A DNA stretch of 55,182 bases from Anaerolineae bacterium (GTDB lineage Bacteria; Chloroflexota; Anaerolineae; Aggregatilineales; Phototrophicaceae): contig JAHDWN010000043.1 of the NCBI GenBank assembly GCA_023382675.1, positions 1 through 55,182 on the forward strand. Direction: 5' to 3'. Position numbers and translations under genes: made by a program. Below the pieces are notes generated by a model. That model saw only the letters and a program-made list of their open reading frames with translations. It had not been told where the DNA came from and did no database searches. Below are positions 40,595-49,115 of this stretch, one piece after another. Positions within the stretch are counted from its first letter, which is position 1. Every line of letters starts with the position of its first letter.

Positions 40595-42673
40595 ATGAAG
40601 CGACTCTCTCCGCTGGTCTTATATGCACTCGAAGCCGGACTCGTCCTGACGTTCTTCATCCAGGCGCTGCGCTTCGCTATCGGCACGTTCTACAGCCGCG
40701 CCGCCGGGGCTGCCTACGCTGGTGCGCTTGACCCGGCGCTCATCCCGCTCGACGCCAACGGCGTCGTCTCGCAGGCCGCCGCACAGGGCGAGATCATCTT
40801 TCTCATCTGGATGCTCGCGCTGCCGCTGCTGGCGTTGATTCTGGGCCGTCTGCCATTGATGCTCGTCATTGCGGCGGCAGTCACAGCCGTTGGGCGTGTA
40901 CTCATGAACCTTGGTGGCATCAGTCCTGCACTCGCGTCAGCACTTGCTGTCGGTGGTGGTCTGCTCTACATCGCGCTGCTGGTGCGCCACCGGATGCGCG
41001 CGCTCCCGTTCGGCTTTGTCCTTGCGTTGGGTGCGGATCAACTCTTCCGCGCGGCGGGCGACACGTTCGATCCGTCGTGGTCGCCGGAATACACCAACAT
41101 CCAGCTTGTGCTCTCGGTCATGACCGTCCTGCTCGCGCTGCTGGTGCTGCGTCGCCAGCAGACCTTCGAGGCTGAGCGTGCCGAGATGGGCGAGGCCTCG
41201 CCCGACCGGGGGCTGCTGCCGCTCTGGGGTGGTGTCGGGCTGGGCGGCCTGCTCTTCATCGAGCTGGCTCTGCTTGCCCTGCCGAACGCTATCGCCGCCC
41301 GCGCGCAGACTGAATACGCCACGTTTGTGCCGCTGACGCTCGTCGCCACGCTCCTGCCGCTCCTGCCGTGGGTGCGCGCCCGCGCTCGCGAATTCGTCGC
41401 CGTCTTCGATCAATCGCTGCGCGGTTGGGTCTGGCTGCTCTTGATCGCCTTGCTGGTTATCCTCGGCACACGCCTGAGCGGGATCGTCGCCGGTGTGGCG
41501 CTCGTCATCGCCCAGTTTTTCGTCAGCATGTTGTGGTGGTGGCCCGCCCGCCCGCTGCCGGATAAAGCGCGCCACGCGACCGGCCTCTGGGTTGTCCTCG
41601 GCATGGGCGTCTTCGCGCTGCTGGCTGCTGGCGACTATTTCACCTATGAATACGCCTACGTCCAGGATTTCGGCGGCAATCTCGCTTTCCTTGACCGCTT
41701 CATCCCGCCGCTGCTGCGTGGCTTCCGTGGCCTGGGGTTGGGCGTGCTGCTGCTGGCGATCTTCTTCGCCGCGTTGCCGATGACGCAGACCCTGCGCCGC
41801 ATCCCCTGGGGCGGTGAATCGCGCCGCGGGCTGATCCCGCTGCTGCTGATCGTGATTGCGGCCACGGCGGGGGCGGCCTATCTCGCCCGCCCGCGTCTGA
41901 TTGCTCCCGTCCAGAACGTCGATACGATCCGCATCGGCACGTACAACATTCATTCGGGAGCGAACGAGTTCTTCTACCCGGATCTTGAGGACATCGCCCG
42001 CACGATTCGGGTCAGCGGCGCTGATGTCGTCATGCTGCAAGAGGTGGAAGCCGGGCGCTTGACCAGCTTTGGCGTCGATCAGGCGCTGTGGCTGGCGCGC
42101 CGCGTCGGCATGGATCGCCGCTTCTATGCCACCAACGAAGGGCTGCACGGCCTGGCGGTGCTGAGCAAAGTGCCCATCGCTCTGAGCGACGGCGTGCTTC
42201 TGACCAGCCGCGAGCAGCAGACCGGCGCGCTCCGCGTGCAGATTACGCCCAGCCCCACGATCACCGTTACGCTCTACAACACCTGGCTTGCACCACTGAC
42301 CGCCCGCGTGGGCGGCGGCGATCTCGAAACGCAGGAGCAAGATCAGGCGCTCCAGTTTACCGGGCTGTTCGCCTGGATCGCGGGGCATTATTCCGGCGGC
42401 GTGCTGGGGCGCACCGTCATTGGCGGGACGTTCCACAACGTGCCGGATTCGCCGCTTTTGGGGCAGATGCGCGCCGCGGGCTTCGAAGATCCCTTCGCCG
42501 GGCTGCCGACCGAGTTGAGCGCTACGCTCTGGCGTTCCGACGTGCCGCACGTGCGCTTCGATTATCTCTGGCTGCGCAACCTGGGCCGCCTGCGCGCGGG
42601 CGTCATCGACCCCGATTTCCCTGACGCCAGCGATCACCGCATGGCCGTCGCCGAGGTCAGCCTGGGCGAGTAG
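40595..42673 (+). CDS. Membrane-anchored endonuclease/exonuclease/phosphatase (EEP) domain protein
   Basis: The 692-residue protein begins at ATG 40595; the longer upstream frame is unlike a protein start. Residues 1-420 contain many membrane helices (about twelve). The C-terminal 260 residues are an EEP domain (IRIGTYNIHSGANEF, VVMLQEVEAG, ASDHRMAVAEV). Two core motifs are altered: the usual NTHL reads YNTWLAP, and the usual GDFN reads GGTFHNVPDS. So one His and the Asp/Asn pair are missing, while Asn (YNIH), Glu (LQE) and the terminal SDH remain. It may be a binding or weakly active phosphodiesterase. The domain should lie outside or at the membrane face. Confidence 0.82.
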   Translation: MKRLSPLVLYALEAGLVLTFFIQALRFAIGTFYSRAAGAAYAGALDPALIPLDANGVVSQAAAQGEIIFLIWMLALPLLALILGRLPLMLVIAAAVTAVGRVLMNLGGISPALASALAVGGGLLYIALLVRHRMRALPFGFVLALGADQLFRAAGDTFDPSWSPEYTNIQLVLSVMTVLLALLVLRRQQTFEAERAEMGEASPDRGLLPLWGGVGLGGLLFIELALLALPNAIAARAQTEYATFVPLTLVATLLPLLPWVRARAREFVAVFDQSLRGWVWLLLIALLVILGTRLSGIVAGVALVIAQFFVSMLWWWPARPLPDKARHATGLWVVLGMGVFALLAAGDYFTYEYAYVQDFGGNLAFLDRFIPPLLRGFRGLGLGVLLLAIFFAALPMTQTLRRIPWGGESRRGLIPLLLIVIAATAGAAYLARPRLIAPVQNVDTIRIGTYNIHSGANEFFYPDLEDIARTIRVSGADVVMLQEVEAGRLTSFGVDQALWLARRVGMDRRFYATNEGLHGLAVLSKVPIALSDGVLLTSREQQTGALRVQITPSPTITVTLYNTWLAPLTARVGGGDLETQEQDQALQFTGLFAWIAGHYSGGVLGRTVIGGTFHNVPDSPLLGQMRAAGFEDPFAGLPTELSATLWRSDVPHVRFDYLWLRNLGRLRAGVIDPDFPDASDHRMAVAEVSLGE

Positions 42674-42704
42674 ATTGGATGTACCGCAGGAAACGGCGCC
42701 ACTG

Positions 42705-43775
42705 TTAAGAGGTTATCTTCGTGACATTGGTGGCCTGTTCGCCGTTGCGAGCCGGTTTAATCTCGAATTCCACCCTATCGCCTTCTTGAAGGGTGCGAAA
42801 ACCCGACGTCTGGATGGCCGAATAATGGACAAATATATCCGCGCCGTCTTCTGACGTGATGAAACCGTAGCCTTTGTCATCGTTGTACCACTTGACGACA
42901 CCACGCTTGCGCGCGGGATTTTCGGGCGGCGCAGATGGACTCGTGGAAATAACGCGGCGGGGCGGTTCGGATTTTGCCGGCGGCGCCGTCACGGGGGCGC
43001 TGAGCGGCTTCTGCAACTTCTGGCAAATGGCACTCAGATTTTGCGGGTCGTAATTCGGGAAGTGCTTCTGGAAATCGGCAAATTCGCGGCAGCCGAGCGC
43101 TCTCGTTCGTTCGATCCTCATCAATTCGGCTATGGATGCGTATTCGTGCTCGGCCTGACGCTGGCGCGTCTGCTGCTCCAGGATCTGCTCGGCCTCGGCG
43201 AGCATGGCGCTGATGATGCGACCGTCGCGGTTGCTCGCCTCGCCTTGCTCTTGCGCCTGCTTGAGAATGAAAACTGCGCTGTCATAGTCCTCGGCATCCA
43301 TCGCAGCGGCAGCTTCACGCACAGCGTCGAGCGCGGTGCGTTTCTTGCCGGGGGCTTCGGCCTCGTCGGGCAGCGGTGGCGCAACATGGGTTGAGAGATG
43401 AATGCGCTCGGCAACGGTGATGGCATTCAGCAGCACGTGAATATCTTCCATCCCGGAGCTGAGATCAGCGTATTGGATGTGGCTCATGGACGCCGGCACC
43501 TCGACCCGGCCCTGGATCAAGACGGGAAAAATGTGCTTTTCCAGGTGCTGGGCGATGGCGAACTCTTTCTGGCAGTATTCCGACGCAACGGAAGTTTGCG
43601 AAAGCAGGTAGACAAAACCATCGCACCAGTTCAGGCGACGCTGAATCTCGCTCCACCAGTCCTGACCGGCAAACAGGCGCTCGTCATACCAGGTTTCATG
43701 GACGCCGGATAAGCGTTCGACGACGAGCTTGCACAAGGCTTTATCGACGTGCGCGTAGGAGACAAACAAACGCAT
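42705..43775 (-). CDS. TIR domain fused to a cold-shock domain
   Basis: The 356-residue protein starts with a TIR_2 domain (1-125: [30 protein letters not shown], and SEYCQKE with Glu71, the Cys-x-x-Glu seen in the other two TIR proteins here). A helical middle follows (about 145-255), with a TPR-like stretch ([21 protein letters not shown]) and a coiled segment, then a Pro-rich linker (258-288). The C-terminus (about 289-356) is a complete cold-shock domain: [12 protein letters not shown]1 KGYGFI (301-306), RNP2 DIFVHY (313-318), and GDRVEFEIK. Cold-shock domains bind single-stranded RNA or DNA, so nucleic acid may control the TIR output. No membrane segment is present, so it is cytoplasmic. 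Confidence 0.9.
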   Translation of the reverse strand: MRLFVSYAHVDKALCKLVVERLSGVHETWYDERLFAGQDWWSEIQRRLNWCDGFVYLLSQTSVASEYCQKEFAIAQHLEKHIFPVLIQGRVEVPASMSHIQYADLSSGMEDIHVLLNAITVAERIHLSTHVAPPLPDEAEAPGKKRTALDAVREAAAAMDAEDYDSAVFILKQAQEQGEASNRDGRIISAMLAEAEQILEQQTRQRQAEHEYASIAELMRIERTRALGCREFADFQKHFPNYDPQNLSAICQKLQKPLSAPVTAPPAKSEPPRRVISTSPSAPPENPARKRGVVKWYNDDKGYGFITSEDGADIFVHYSAIQTSGFRTLQEGDRVEFEIKPARNGEQATNVTKITS

Positions 43776-44050
43776 AATGCCCCACCGTGTCTGGCCGCAA
43801 AGAGATACATCCTGACTTTAGGATACCGCACATAGGCCAGAGCATTATTTACAGTTTGTCGCGCAGGATGGTGGAAAAGCCAGGAGAGGATGAGGCCGTG
43901 ACATCCGCGAGTATCATTTGCATTCAATTGACGCCAATACGGATGGCTCATAGGTGGTTTCAATTTCATTGATCGAAATGAAATGGCAGATTCGTGGCGG
44001 ATAAGCAGATGAGGACAGACCGCAACTGTCCTCATCTGCCTATCGAGCCG

Positions 44051-44470
44051 CTATCCCGGATTCGTCTTCCTCATGTGCGTGGCGGAGCGCGTCACCAGTT
44101 CCTTGAGCGTATCGATATCGACATCTTCAAGCTTCTTGAGGTACAGGCAGGCTTTGCCCGTCTTGTACTTGCCGAGCTTGCTCATCAGGCCGTCGTATTC
44201 GTCAAACCCGGCCAGGATATAGAGCGTCAGTGCCTGCTTACGCGGCGAAAACCCGGCCAGAGGCGAATCGCCCTCGCGCCCGCTGGCATACTTGTAGTGG
44301 TAGCTGCCGAAGCCGACGATGCTGTCGCCCCACATCTGCGGTTCCGCGCCAGTGGCTTCGCGCATCAGGTCGATCAGCGCCAATGAGTCCTGGCGTTTTT
44401 TGTCGTCATCAATGCTGGCTAAAAATGCCTGCACGTTTTTGTCGTTCGCTTTGGTTTTGTTTTCAGCCAT
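44051..44470 (-). CDS. DUF1801 family protein
   Basis: The 139-residue protein has the DUF1801/YdhG-like order: VQAFLASIDDDKKRQDSLALIDLMREATGAEPQMWGDSIVGFGSYHYKYASGREGD, then GFSPRKQALTLYIL, and KLGKYKTGKACLYLKKLEDVDIDTLKELV. The family is small and uncharacterised, with a compact alpha/beta fold. It stands alone on the minus strand between the TIR-cold-shock gene and the methyltransferase. Confidence 0.9.
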   Translation of the reverse strand: MAENKTKANDKNVQAFLASIDDDKKRQDSLALIDLMREATGAEPQMWGDSIVGFGSYHYKYASGREGDSPLAGFSPRKQALTLYILAGFDEYDGLMSKLGKYKTGKACLYLKKLEDVDIDTLKELVTRSATHMRKTNPG

Positions 44471-44619
44471 GGGGGATATGCCTCACGCTGCATGACGATG
44501 GGCACAGTATCGCACAAGTGTTCCATATGGTCAACCAGGGCGCGAGCGATGGCTCGACATTCAGCCGTTTCACCTTAGAATCTAGGCTGACGATATTTTT
44601 CCAATACTAAGGATGCTTC

Positions 44620-45321
44620 ATGCCCACGTTCGAACAGATCTACGCGGCGCACGCGGATGACTACGACCGGCTGGTTGACCGTGAGGATCATCGCGGCAAC
44701 ATGATCGAGGCGATCCGCGAGCTTCACCCCCTCGATGGTGCGGAAGTGGTCGAGATGGGCGCGGGCACGGGGCGCATCACCCGCCAGCTCGTGCCGCTGA
44801 TCAAGCACATCCGCGCGTTCGACGCCTCGGAGCACATGCTCAGTGTTGCACGCAAACGCATGGAGACGACCGGCTTCACCAACTGGTCGCTCGAAGTTGC
44901 CGATAACGCCGCACTGCCGGTCGCAGATGCCAGCGTTGATGTTTCGATAGCGGGCTGGTCGTTTGGCCACCAGACCGAGTGGGCAGAAGATCGCTGGCGG
45001 CAGACCATCGGTGCGGGTATTGACGAGATGCTGCGTGTGCTCCGCCCGGGCGGCACGGCCATCATCCTGGAGACTCTCGGCACAGGATCACGTCAGCCTG
45101 CGCCACCCAATGAGACGCTCGGCGCATATTACGACTGGCTGGAAAAGGAGCGCGGCTTTAGCTCGACCTGGATTCGCACCGATTACCAGTTCGAGTCGGT
45201 CGAAGAAGGTGCGGAACTCTTCCGCTTCTTCTTTGGCGATGGTCTGGCGCAGCTCGTGATCGACGGCGGCTCGCCCATCGTCCCGGAATGCACCGGCCTC
45301 TGGTATCGCCATCGCGCGTGA
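44620..45321 (+). CDS. Class I SAM-dependent methyltransferase
   Basis: The 233-residue enzyme has the Rossmann-type SAM site VVEMGAGTGRITRQLVPL (motif I, about 45-60), an acidic second strand (IRAFDASEHML), motif III-like SVDVSIAGWSFGH, and RVLRPGGTAIILETLG. It methylates an unknown small molecule or macromolecule. AAGGATG lies before the ATG. It opens a run of small plus-strand genes (methyltransferase, VOC, HD) that may be loosely co-transcribed. Confidence 0.88.
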   Translation: MPTFEQIYAAHADDYDRLVDREDHRGNMIEAIRELHPLDGAEVVEMGAGTGRITRQLVPLIKHIRAFDASEHMLSVARKRMETTGFTNWSLEVADNAALPVADASVDVSIAGWSFGHQTEWAEDRWRQTIGAGIDEMLRVLRPGGTAIILETLGTGSRQPAPPNETLGAYYDWLEKERGFSSTWIRTDYQFESVEEGAELFRFFFGDGLAQLVIDGGSPIVPECTGLWYRHRA

Positions 45322-45446
45322 CCGGCAGCAGCGCACGGTCAGGACATAAACACAACGTATCGGTGCTTGCCCAGAACAATTGTTCACACTTATAGTCAAT
45401 CTGCGCATCAAGACATGGATGATCTATCGTGTTCTTGGAGGCAATT

Positions 45447-45818
45447 ATGGATATGCGTAGTGTCTGGGTGGAGATTCCGGTCAAGGACATCGAGCGTGCG
45501 CTGCGCTTCTACAGCGCTGTGTTCGAGCTTTCCGCTGAGATAACCGACGACGGAGTCCGGCGAACGACCACCATCTTTCACGGCAGTGATAACAGCGGGG
45601 GCGTCTCGCTCAACAAGACGGCCAATTTCGATCCGGGCGCGAACGGCCCTCTCATCTATTTTGAGGCAGGGGACGATCTGAGCACAACGCTGGCGCGCGT
45701 AGCTGCTGCAGGCGGCACGATCATCATTCCCAAAACGTCGATGGGCGAGGGAATGGGCTTCTACGCTACATTCCACGATAGCGAAGGTAATACGCTCGCG
45801 CTATATTCGATGGGCTGA
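45447..45818 (+). CDS. VOC-family (glyoxalase/bleomycin-resistance-like) protein
   Basis: The 123-residue protein is of single-domain VOC type: SVWVEIPVKDIERALRFYSAVF at the N-terminus and GFYATFHDSEGNTLALYS at the end, the latter containing the common metal-ligand Glu. The usual paired His/Gln/Glu ligands are only partly visible, so activity is uncertain. The ATG at 45447 follows the strong site TTGGAGG at 6-nt spacing, which decides against the in-frame GTG at 45429. Confidence 0.88.
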   Translation: MDMRSVWVEIPVKDIERALRFYSAVFELSAEITDDGVRRTTTIFHGSDNSGGVSLNKTANFDPGANGPLIYFEAGDDLSTTLARVAAAGGTIIIPKTSMGEGMGFYATFHDSEGNTLALYSMG

Positions 45819-45876
45819 GCGACAGCACTGGGCAGCAGCGCGTTGGCAATCGCTGCCCGCTTCAAGGGACAAGCGT

Positions 45877-46446
45877 ATGTTAACGCTGGCCGATGTCGAG
45901 CGCATGACGCGCGAAGACGGCGAAGGATGGGGCTACGCGCACGTCTGCCGCGTGCTCAAGCTGACGAGCATAATCGGGGTCGATCTGGATTATGACCGCG
46001 AGGCGGTGGTCTGGGCCGTGCATTTGCACGACTGGGGCGCCTTCCCGCGCCATCGTCAGCCCGGAATCGATCACGCGCTGCGCTCGCGGCAGATCGCCGA
46101 GCAAGACATTCTGCCGCAGGCCGCCTTGACGGCGCATCAGGCAGCGCTCATCCTTGAGGCAATCGAAAAGCACGATTACCGCGACGAGCGCCCGGTCACA
46201 ATGCCAGAAGCGCTCGTGCTGCGCGAGGCGGATTTCCTGGATTTCCTCGGCGTGATCGGAATCGTGCGCGAGTTCGCCTGGGGGCCGAACAACCTGCAGG
46301 TTTGCTACGAGCGCATCCTGGCGCGGCGCGAGATTATTCAGGCGCGCTTTACACTGCCCATCGCCCAGCAGATTGCCACGCAGCGCCTGGAGACAATGCA
46401 GTGGGCGCTGGAACGCCTGTTCGAAGAAAGCCGTGGAGACCTCTGA
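45877..46446 (+). CDS. HD-domain phosphohydrolase-like protein
   Basis: The 189-residue protein has an HD-type metal site: a first His in YAHVCRVLKL (His22), the HD pair in AVVWAVHLHDWG (H51-D52), a further His in LTAHQAALILEAIEKHDY, and Asp in LREADFLDFLG. This order (H...HD...D) is that of metal-dependent phosphohydrolases acting on nucleotides or related substrates. The substrate is not readable. AAGGGA precedes the ATG. Confidence 0.85.
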   Translation: MLTLADVERMTREDGEGWGYAHVCRVLKLTSIIGVDLDYDREAVVWAVHLHDWGAFPRHRQPGIDHALRSRQIAEQDILPQAALTAHQAALILEAIEKHDYRDERPVTMPEALVLREADFLDFLGVIGIVREFAWGPNNLQVCYERILARREIIQARFTLPIAQQIATQRLETMQWALERLFEESRGDL

Positions 46447-46466
46447 AAAAGACGCGCTCGCATCGG

Positions 46467-47453
46467 CTATTCTGCGAATAGTGCCGGCAGCGCATACCGC
46501 AGTTGCAGCAGAATGGCCTCGGCGTAGCGGCGTGCGCCCGCCGGGTTGGGATGGCCGACTGAGGCGAGCGGGCAGGCGACCTGTTCGAGTACATCGATGC
46601 TGCCGGCGTGTTCGGCGCAGGCTTGCCCGCGCACGTCGGCGAGGGGGTCTTGCGGCGAGAGATCGGCATTGACGCCAAAGAGCAGGCTTTCCGGCGCGGC
46701 GATGCAGTGTTCGTCGCCGAATTTCGGGTCAGCGAACAGCAGGCGGCCGGCTGTGTTCGGCAGTCGATCGTTCAACTCGTGGATCGTCTGGCGTATGCCT
46801 GCGTGCGCGCCTTCGACGAAGACCGCCGACCGCCGCTGAAGCTCATCCCCGGTCAGCACGTCCACCAGCAGACCGCTGATCGCGCCGCCCAGGCCGTGAT
46901 TGGGCAGGCCGAGAGCGCGGGCGGCTGCACGCTCGATCTCGCTTTCGGATAGATCACTGAAAAATGGGTAATAGCCTGTGACGATGACTGCTGCGTTTGG
47001 AAAGCGCAGGCAGACGAGTTCCAGCAGCAGCTTCATCTGGCGGTGGAAAACGTCTTCGATGCGGCTCTCCAGGCTGAAATCGAGCAGGTTGATCAGATGC
47101 GCGGCGTTCACGTCGTTAACGCCGCCGCTGATCAGCACCAGATCGACGCCCGGGGCGCGCCGCCGCTTGCCCAGCGCCGCCTCGACCTGTTGAAACAGCG
47201 TCGGCTGTTTGACCGGCACCTCGCCCGCGCCGGGGCCTTCAAGCGGCGGCGTCCGTAACGGCTCGTCCGGCTCACCAATGATTGCGCCGGAATGAGCGCG
47301 CGTCTCGATCATGATGCGGAGACCAGGTTGCTGCTCGCGCAGCGCCGCCACGACATGCGTGTGGATCTTTTCGTGCTCATGCAGCCCCTGACCCCAGAGG
47401 ATGCTGTCGCCGATCACGAGGGTGCGGAACGGCCTGTGCGTCAATGTGTTCAT
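46467..47453 (-). CDS. SGNH/GDSL hydrolase
   Basis: The 328-residue protein carries the SGNH blocks: block I FRTLVIGDSILWGQGL (Ser17), block III region LVLISGGVNDVNAAH (Asn), and block V PLASVGHPNPAGARRYAE (catalytic His, with the Asp-equivalent in DVLEQVACPLASVGHPN). It has no signal peptide and is longer than simple GDSL lipases, with an insert of about 100 residues before block V. It probably deacylates an ester of unknown nature. It converges on the HD gene with a 20-nt gap. Confidence 0.88.
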   Translation of the reverse strand: MNTLTHRPFRTLVIGDSILWGQGLHEHEKIHTHVVAALREQQPGLRIMIETRAHSGAIIGEPDEPLRTPPLEGPGAGEVPVKQPTLFQQVEAALGKRRRAPGVDLVLISGGVNDVNAAHLINLLDFSLESRIEDVFHRQMKLLLELVCLRFPNAAVIVTGYYPFFSDLSESEIERAAARALGLPNHGLGGAISGLLVDVLTGDELQRRSAVFVEGAHAGIRQTIHELNDRLPNTAGRLLFADPKFGDEHCIAAPESLLFGVNADLSPQDPLADVRGQACAEHAGSIDVLEQVACPLASVGHPNPAGARRYAEAILLQLRYALPALFAE

Positions 47454-47602
47454 GTCGTCAAATTATGGCGCATGGCGGCGTATTTAGCATGTGATTGGGA
47501 CGGGAGCAGATTTTTGAGCGCGCATGATGGCGAAAATCCTGTAACATAGCTTGGCTCTTATCCACGCACAGGCTTTCCAACGGGCATATGGAAGGGGGAA
47601 CG

Positions 47603-48361
47603 ATGTTGCCATATCCGCTCACACGCCCGAATCGCTTGCGCTTAGCCCGCGCCTTTGCGCCTATCCCGCGGGTTGATATTTCGATTGAGTGCGCCGTCGA
47701 AGATCAAATGGGCCAGGCGTTTGTTGATTCGGTAGCCAATCCACAGTTGTTTATGATCGAGCAAGATGGGTTCTTTTGCTATTTCGCGGGTGATTTGGAC
47801 AGCGACGCCGGACGCGACTTCCTCGGCAAGATCCCGAACGGGCGCATGCTCATGGCCGGTTCTCCGGGCTGGCAGACGGCGGTCGAGCGCAGCTTTGGCG
47901 AAAACCTGATCCATATCAGTCGCGATAGTTATGCGTCGGCAGCGCTTTCGGCGGATCATCTGAGAAGTCTCGCTTCAAGCAACCCGCTCTCGTCCGACGT
48001 GGTGCGCGTCGATGCGGCACTCGCTGGCGCTGATACGCCCTATCTCGGCATGGGCGCCTTCGACTCCCCGGAAGACTTCGTAACGCGAGGCATTGGCTTT
48101 TGCATCATGAAGGATGGCACGATCATCGGCGGCGCCTATTCGTCGCTCGTGTGCGGCAATGCGATTGAGGTGAGCATCGTAGTCGATCCGGCGCATCAGC
48201 GGCAGGGGATCGCGACGGCGCTGGCCTGTCAGCTCTTGTTGTGGTGTTTGGATCATCATCTCGCGCCGCATTGGGATGCCGCCAACGCAGAATCGTGCGG
48301 CCTGGCCGAGAAGCTGGGATACACGAAAGAACGGAAGTACGCGGCCTACTACCTGAAATGA
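47603..48361 (+). CDS. GNAT acetyltransferase, GNA-acetyltransferase subtype
   Basis: The 252-residue protein has a C-terminal GNAT domain: GAYSSLVCGNAIEVSIVVDPAHQRQGIATALACQLLLWCLDHHLAPHWDAANAESCGLAEKLGY contains the acetyl-CoA loop (R/Q)-x-x-G-x-A/G as QRQGIATA and the NxxSxxLAEKLGY end. The N-terminal half is divergent, as in the zwittermicin/GNA_acetyltran group. The ATG at 47603 has AAGGGGGAA upstream. The substrate is unknown. Confidence 0.82.
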   Translation: MLPYPLTRPNRLRLARAFAPIPRVDISIECAVEDQMGQAFVDSVANPQLFMIEQDGFFCYFAGDLDSDAGRDFLGKIPNGRMLMAGSPGWQTAVERSFGENLIHISRDSYASAALSADHLRSLASSNPLSSDVVRVDAALAGADTPYLGMGAFDSPEDFVTRGIGFCIMKDGTIIGGAYSSLVCGNAIEVSIVVDPAHQRQGIATALACQLLLWCLDHHLAPHWDAANAESCGLAEKLGYTKERKYAAYYLK

Positions 48362-48381
48362 TCGCATCTCCCCATCCGGCG

Positions 48382-48452
48382 CGGTGCACTTCTGCTATAA
48401 TGCCGCGCCGTAGGGCAATCTGCGCCTCATGAGCCAAAGCGCTGGCACGCGG
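48382..48452 (+). repeat. Duplicated promoter/start segment, copy 1
   Basis: This stretch repeats the mreC promoter and first codons (copy 2 at about 49045-49115). A 23-nt block at 48386-48408 is identical to 49050-49072 and includes TATAAT at 48396-48401. Downstream ATGAGCCAAA and CTGGCACGCG are also shared. In copy 1 the frame reads MSQSAGTRRE and then runs on for 34 codons into the GNAT gene; copy 2 reads MSQISGTRRN. Confidence 0.85.
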
Positions 48453-48498
48453 CGCGAAACCATGCATATTGGAGTGTTTACGTGCCGACGGAGGGAGC

Positions 48499-49020
48499 AT
48501 GACCAACGTCATCATTCGCCCCGCGACGCCTGACGACGCCCTCGCCCTCAACGCATACCGGCGGCAGAGCGCCGACGAACCCAACAATATGCTTACTTAC
48601 AGCGCCGGTGAGTACACGCGGACGGTCGATCAGGAGCGCGAGCGCATCGTCAGCGCCAGCACCGCCGACAACCAGCATATGTTGGTGGCTGAGATCGATG
48701 GCAAAATTGTGGGACATTGTGTGTGCGCAGGACGGCGGGCACAGGGTGCGCTCCGGCATACGGCAGGACTCGGCATCGACATTCACGCAAACTATCGCGG
48801 GCAAGGCATAGGCCGTGCGCTGATGCAGGCCATGCTTGCGTGGGCACGCGAGAACCCCGTCATTCACCGGGTTGAACTCGAAGTCTTCACGCATAACACG
48901 CGCGCCATCCATCTGTATCTCAGCCTGGGATTTGTTGTCGAAGGGCTGCAACGCCAGGTCTATTTCAAATATGGTCGCTTCGTCGATGTCTACATCATGG
49001 CGCTGCTGGTCGGGGCATGA
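48499..49020 (+). CDS. GNAT-family N-acetyltransferase
   Basis: The 173-residue enzyme has the RimI-like GNAT pattern: VIIRPATPDDALALNAYRR at the N-terminus, MLVAEIDGKIVGHCVC, the acetyl-CoA loop HANYRGQGIGRALMQAMLAW, and THNTRAIHLYLSLGFVVEGLQR. The ATG at 48499 has GGAGGGAG upstream; an in-frame ATG at 48469 is less suitable. It lies between the two copies of the mreC promoter/start repeat, so it looks inserted in front of the cell-shape operon. Confidence 0.9.
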   Translation: MTNVIIRPATPDDALALNAYRRQSADEPNNMLTYSAGEYTRTVDQERERIVSASTADNQHMLVAEIDGKIVGHCVCAGRRAQGALRHTAGLGIDIHANYRGQGIGRALMQAMLAWARENPVIHRVELEVFTHNTRAIHLYLSLGFVVEGLQRQVYFKYGRFVDVYIMALLVGA

Positions 49021-49044
49021 AGCCCTGGGCATAGTACCTCCGCG

Positions 49045-49115
49045 CGGGCGCACTTCTGCTATAATGCCGCGCTGGAGGTACGCGCATCATGAGCCAAATC
49101 TCTGGCACGCGTCGC
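49045..49115 (+). repeat. Duplicated promoter/start segment, copy 2 (native mreC promoter)
   Basis: Contains TATAAT at 49060-49065, 29 nt before the mreC ATG at 49089, and shares the 23-nt block with copy 1. TGGAGGT lies between as ribosome site. The -35 is not obvious. Confidence 0.85.

Noticed and set aside
40937-42637. 566-codon minus-strand frame opposite the EEP gene
   Set aside because: It is a shadow of the coding strand; the plus strand shows membrane helices and an EEP domain.
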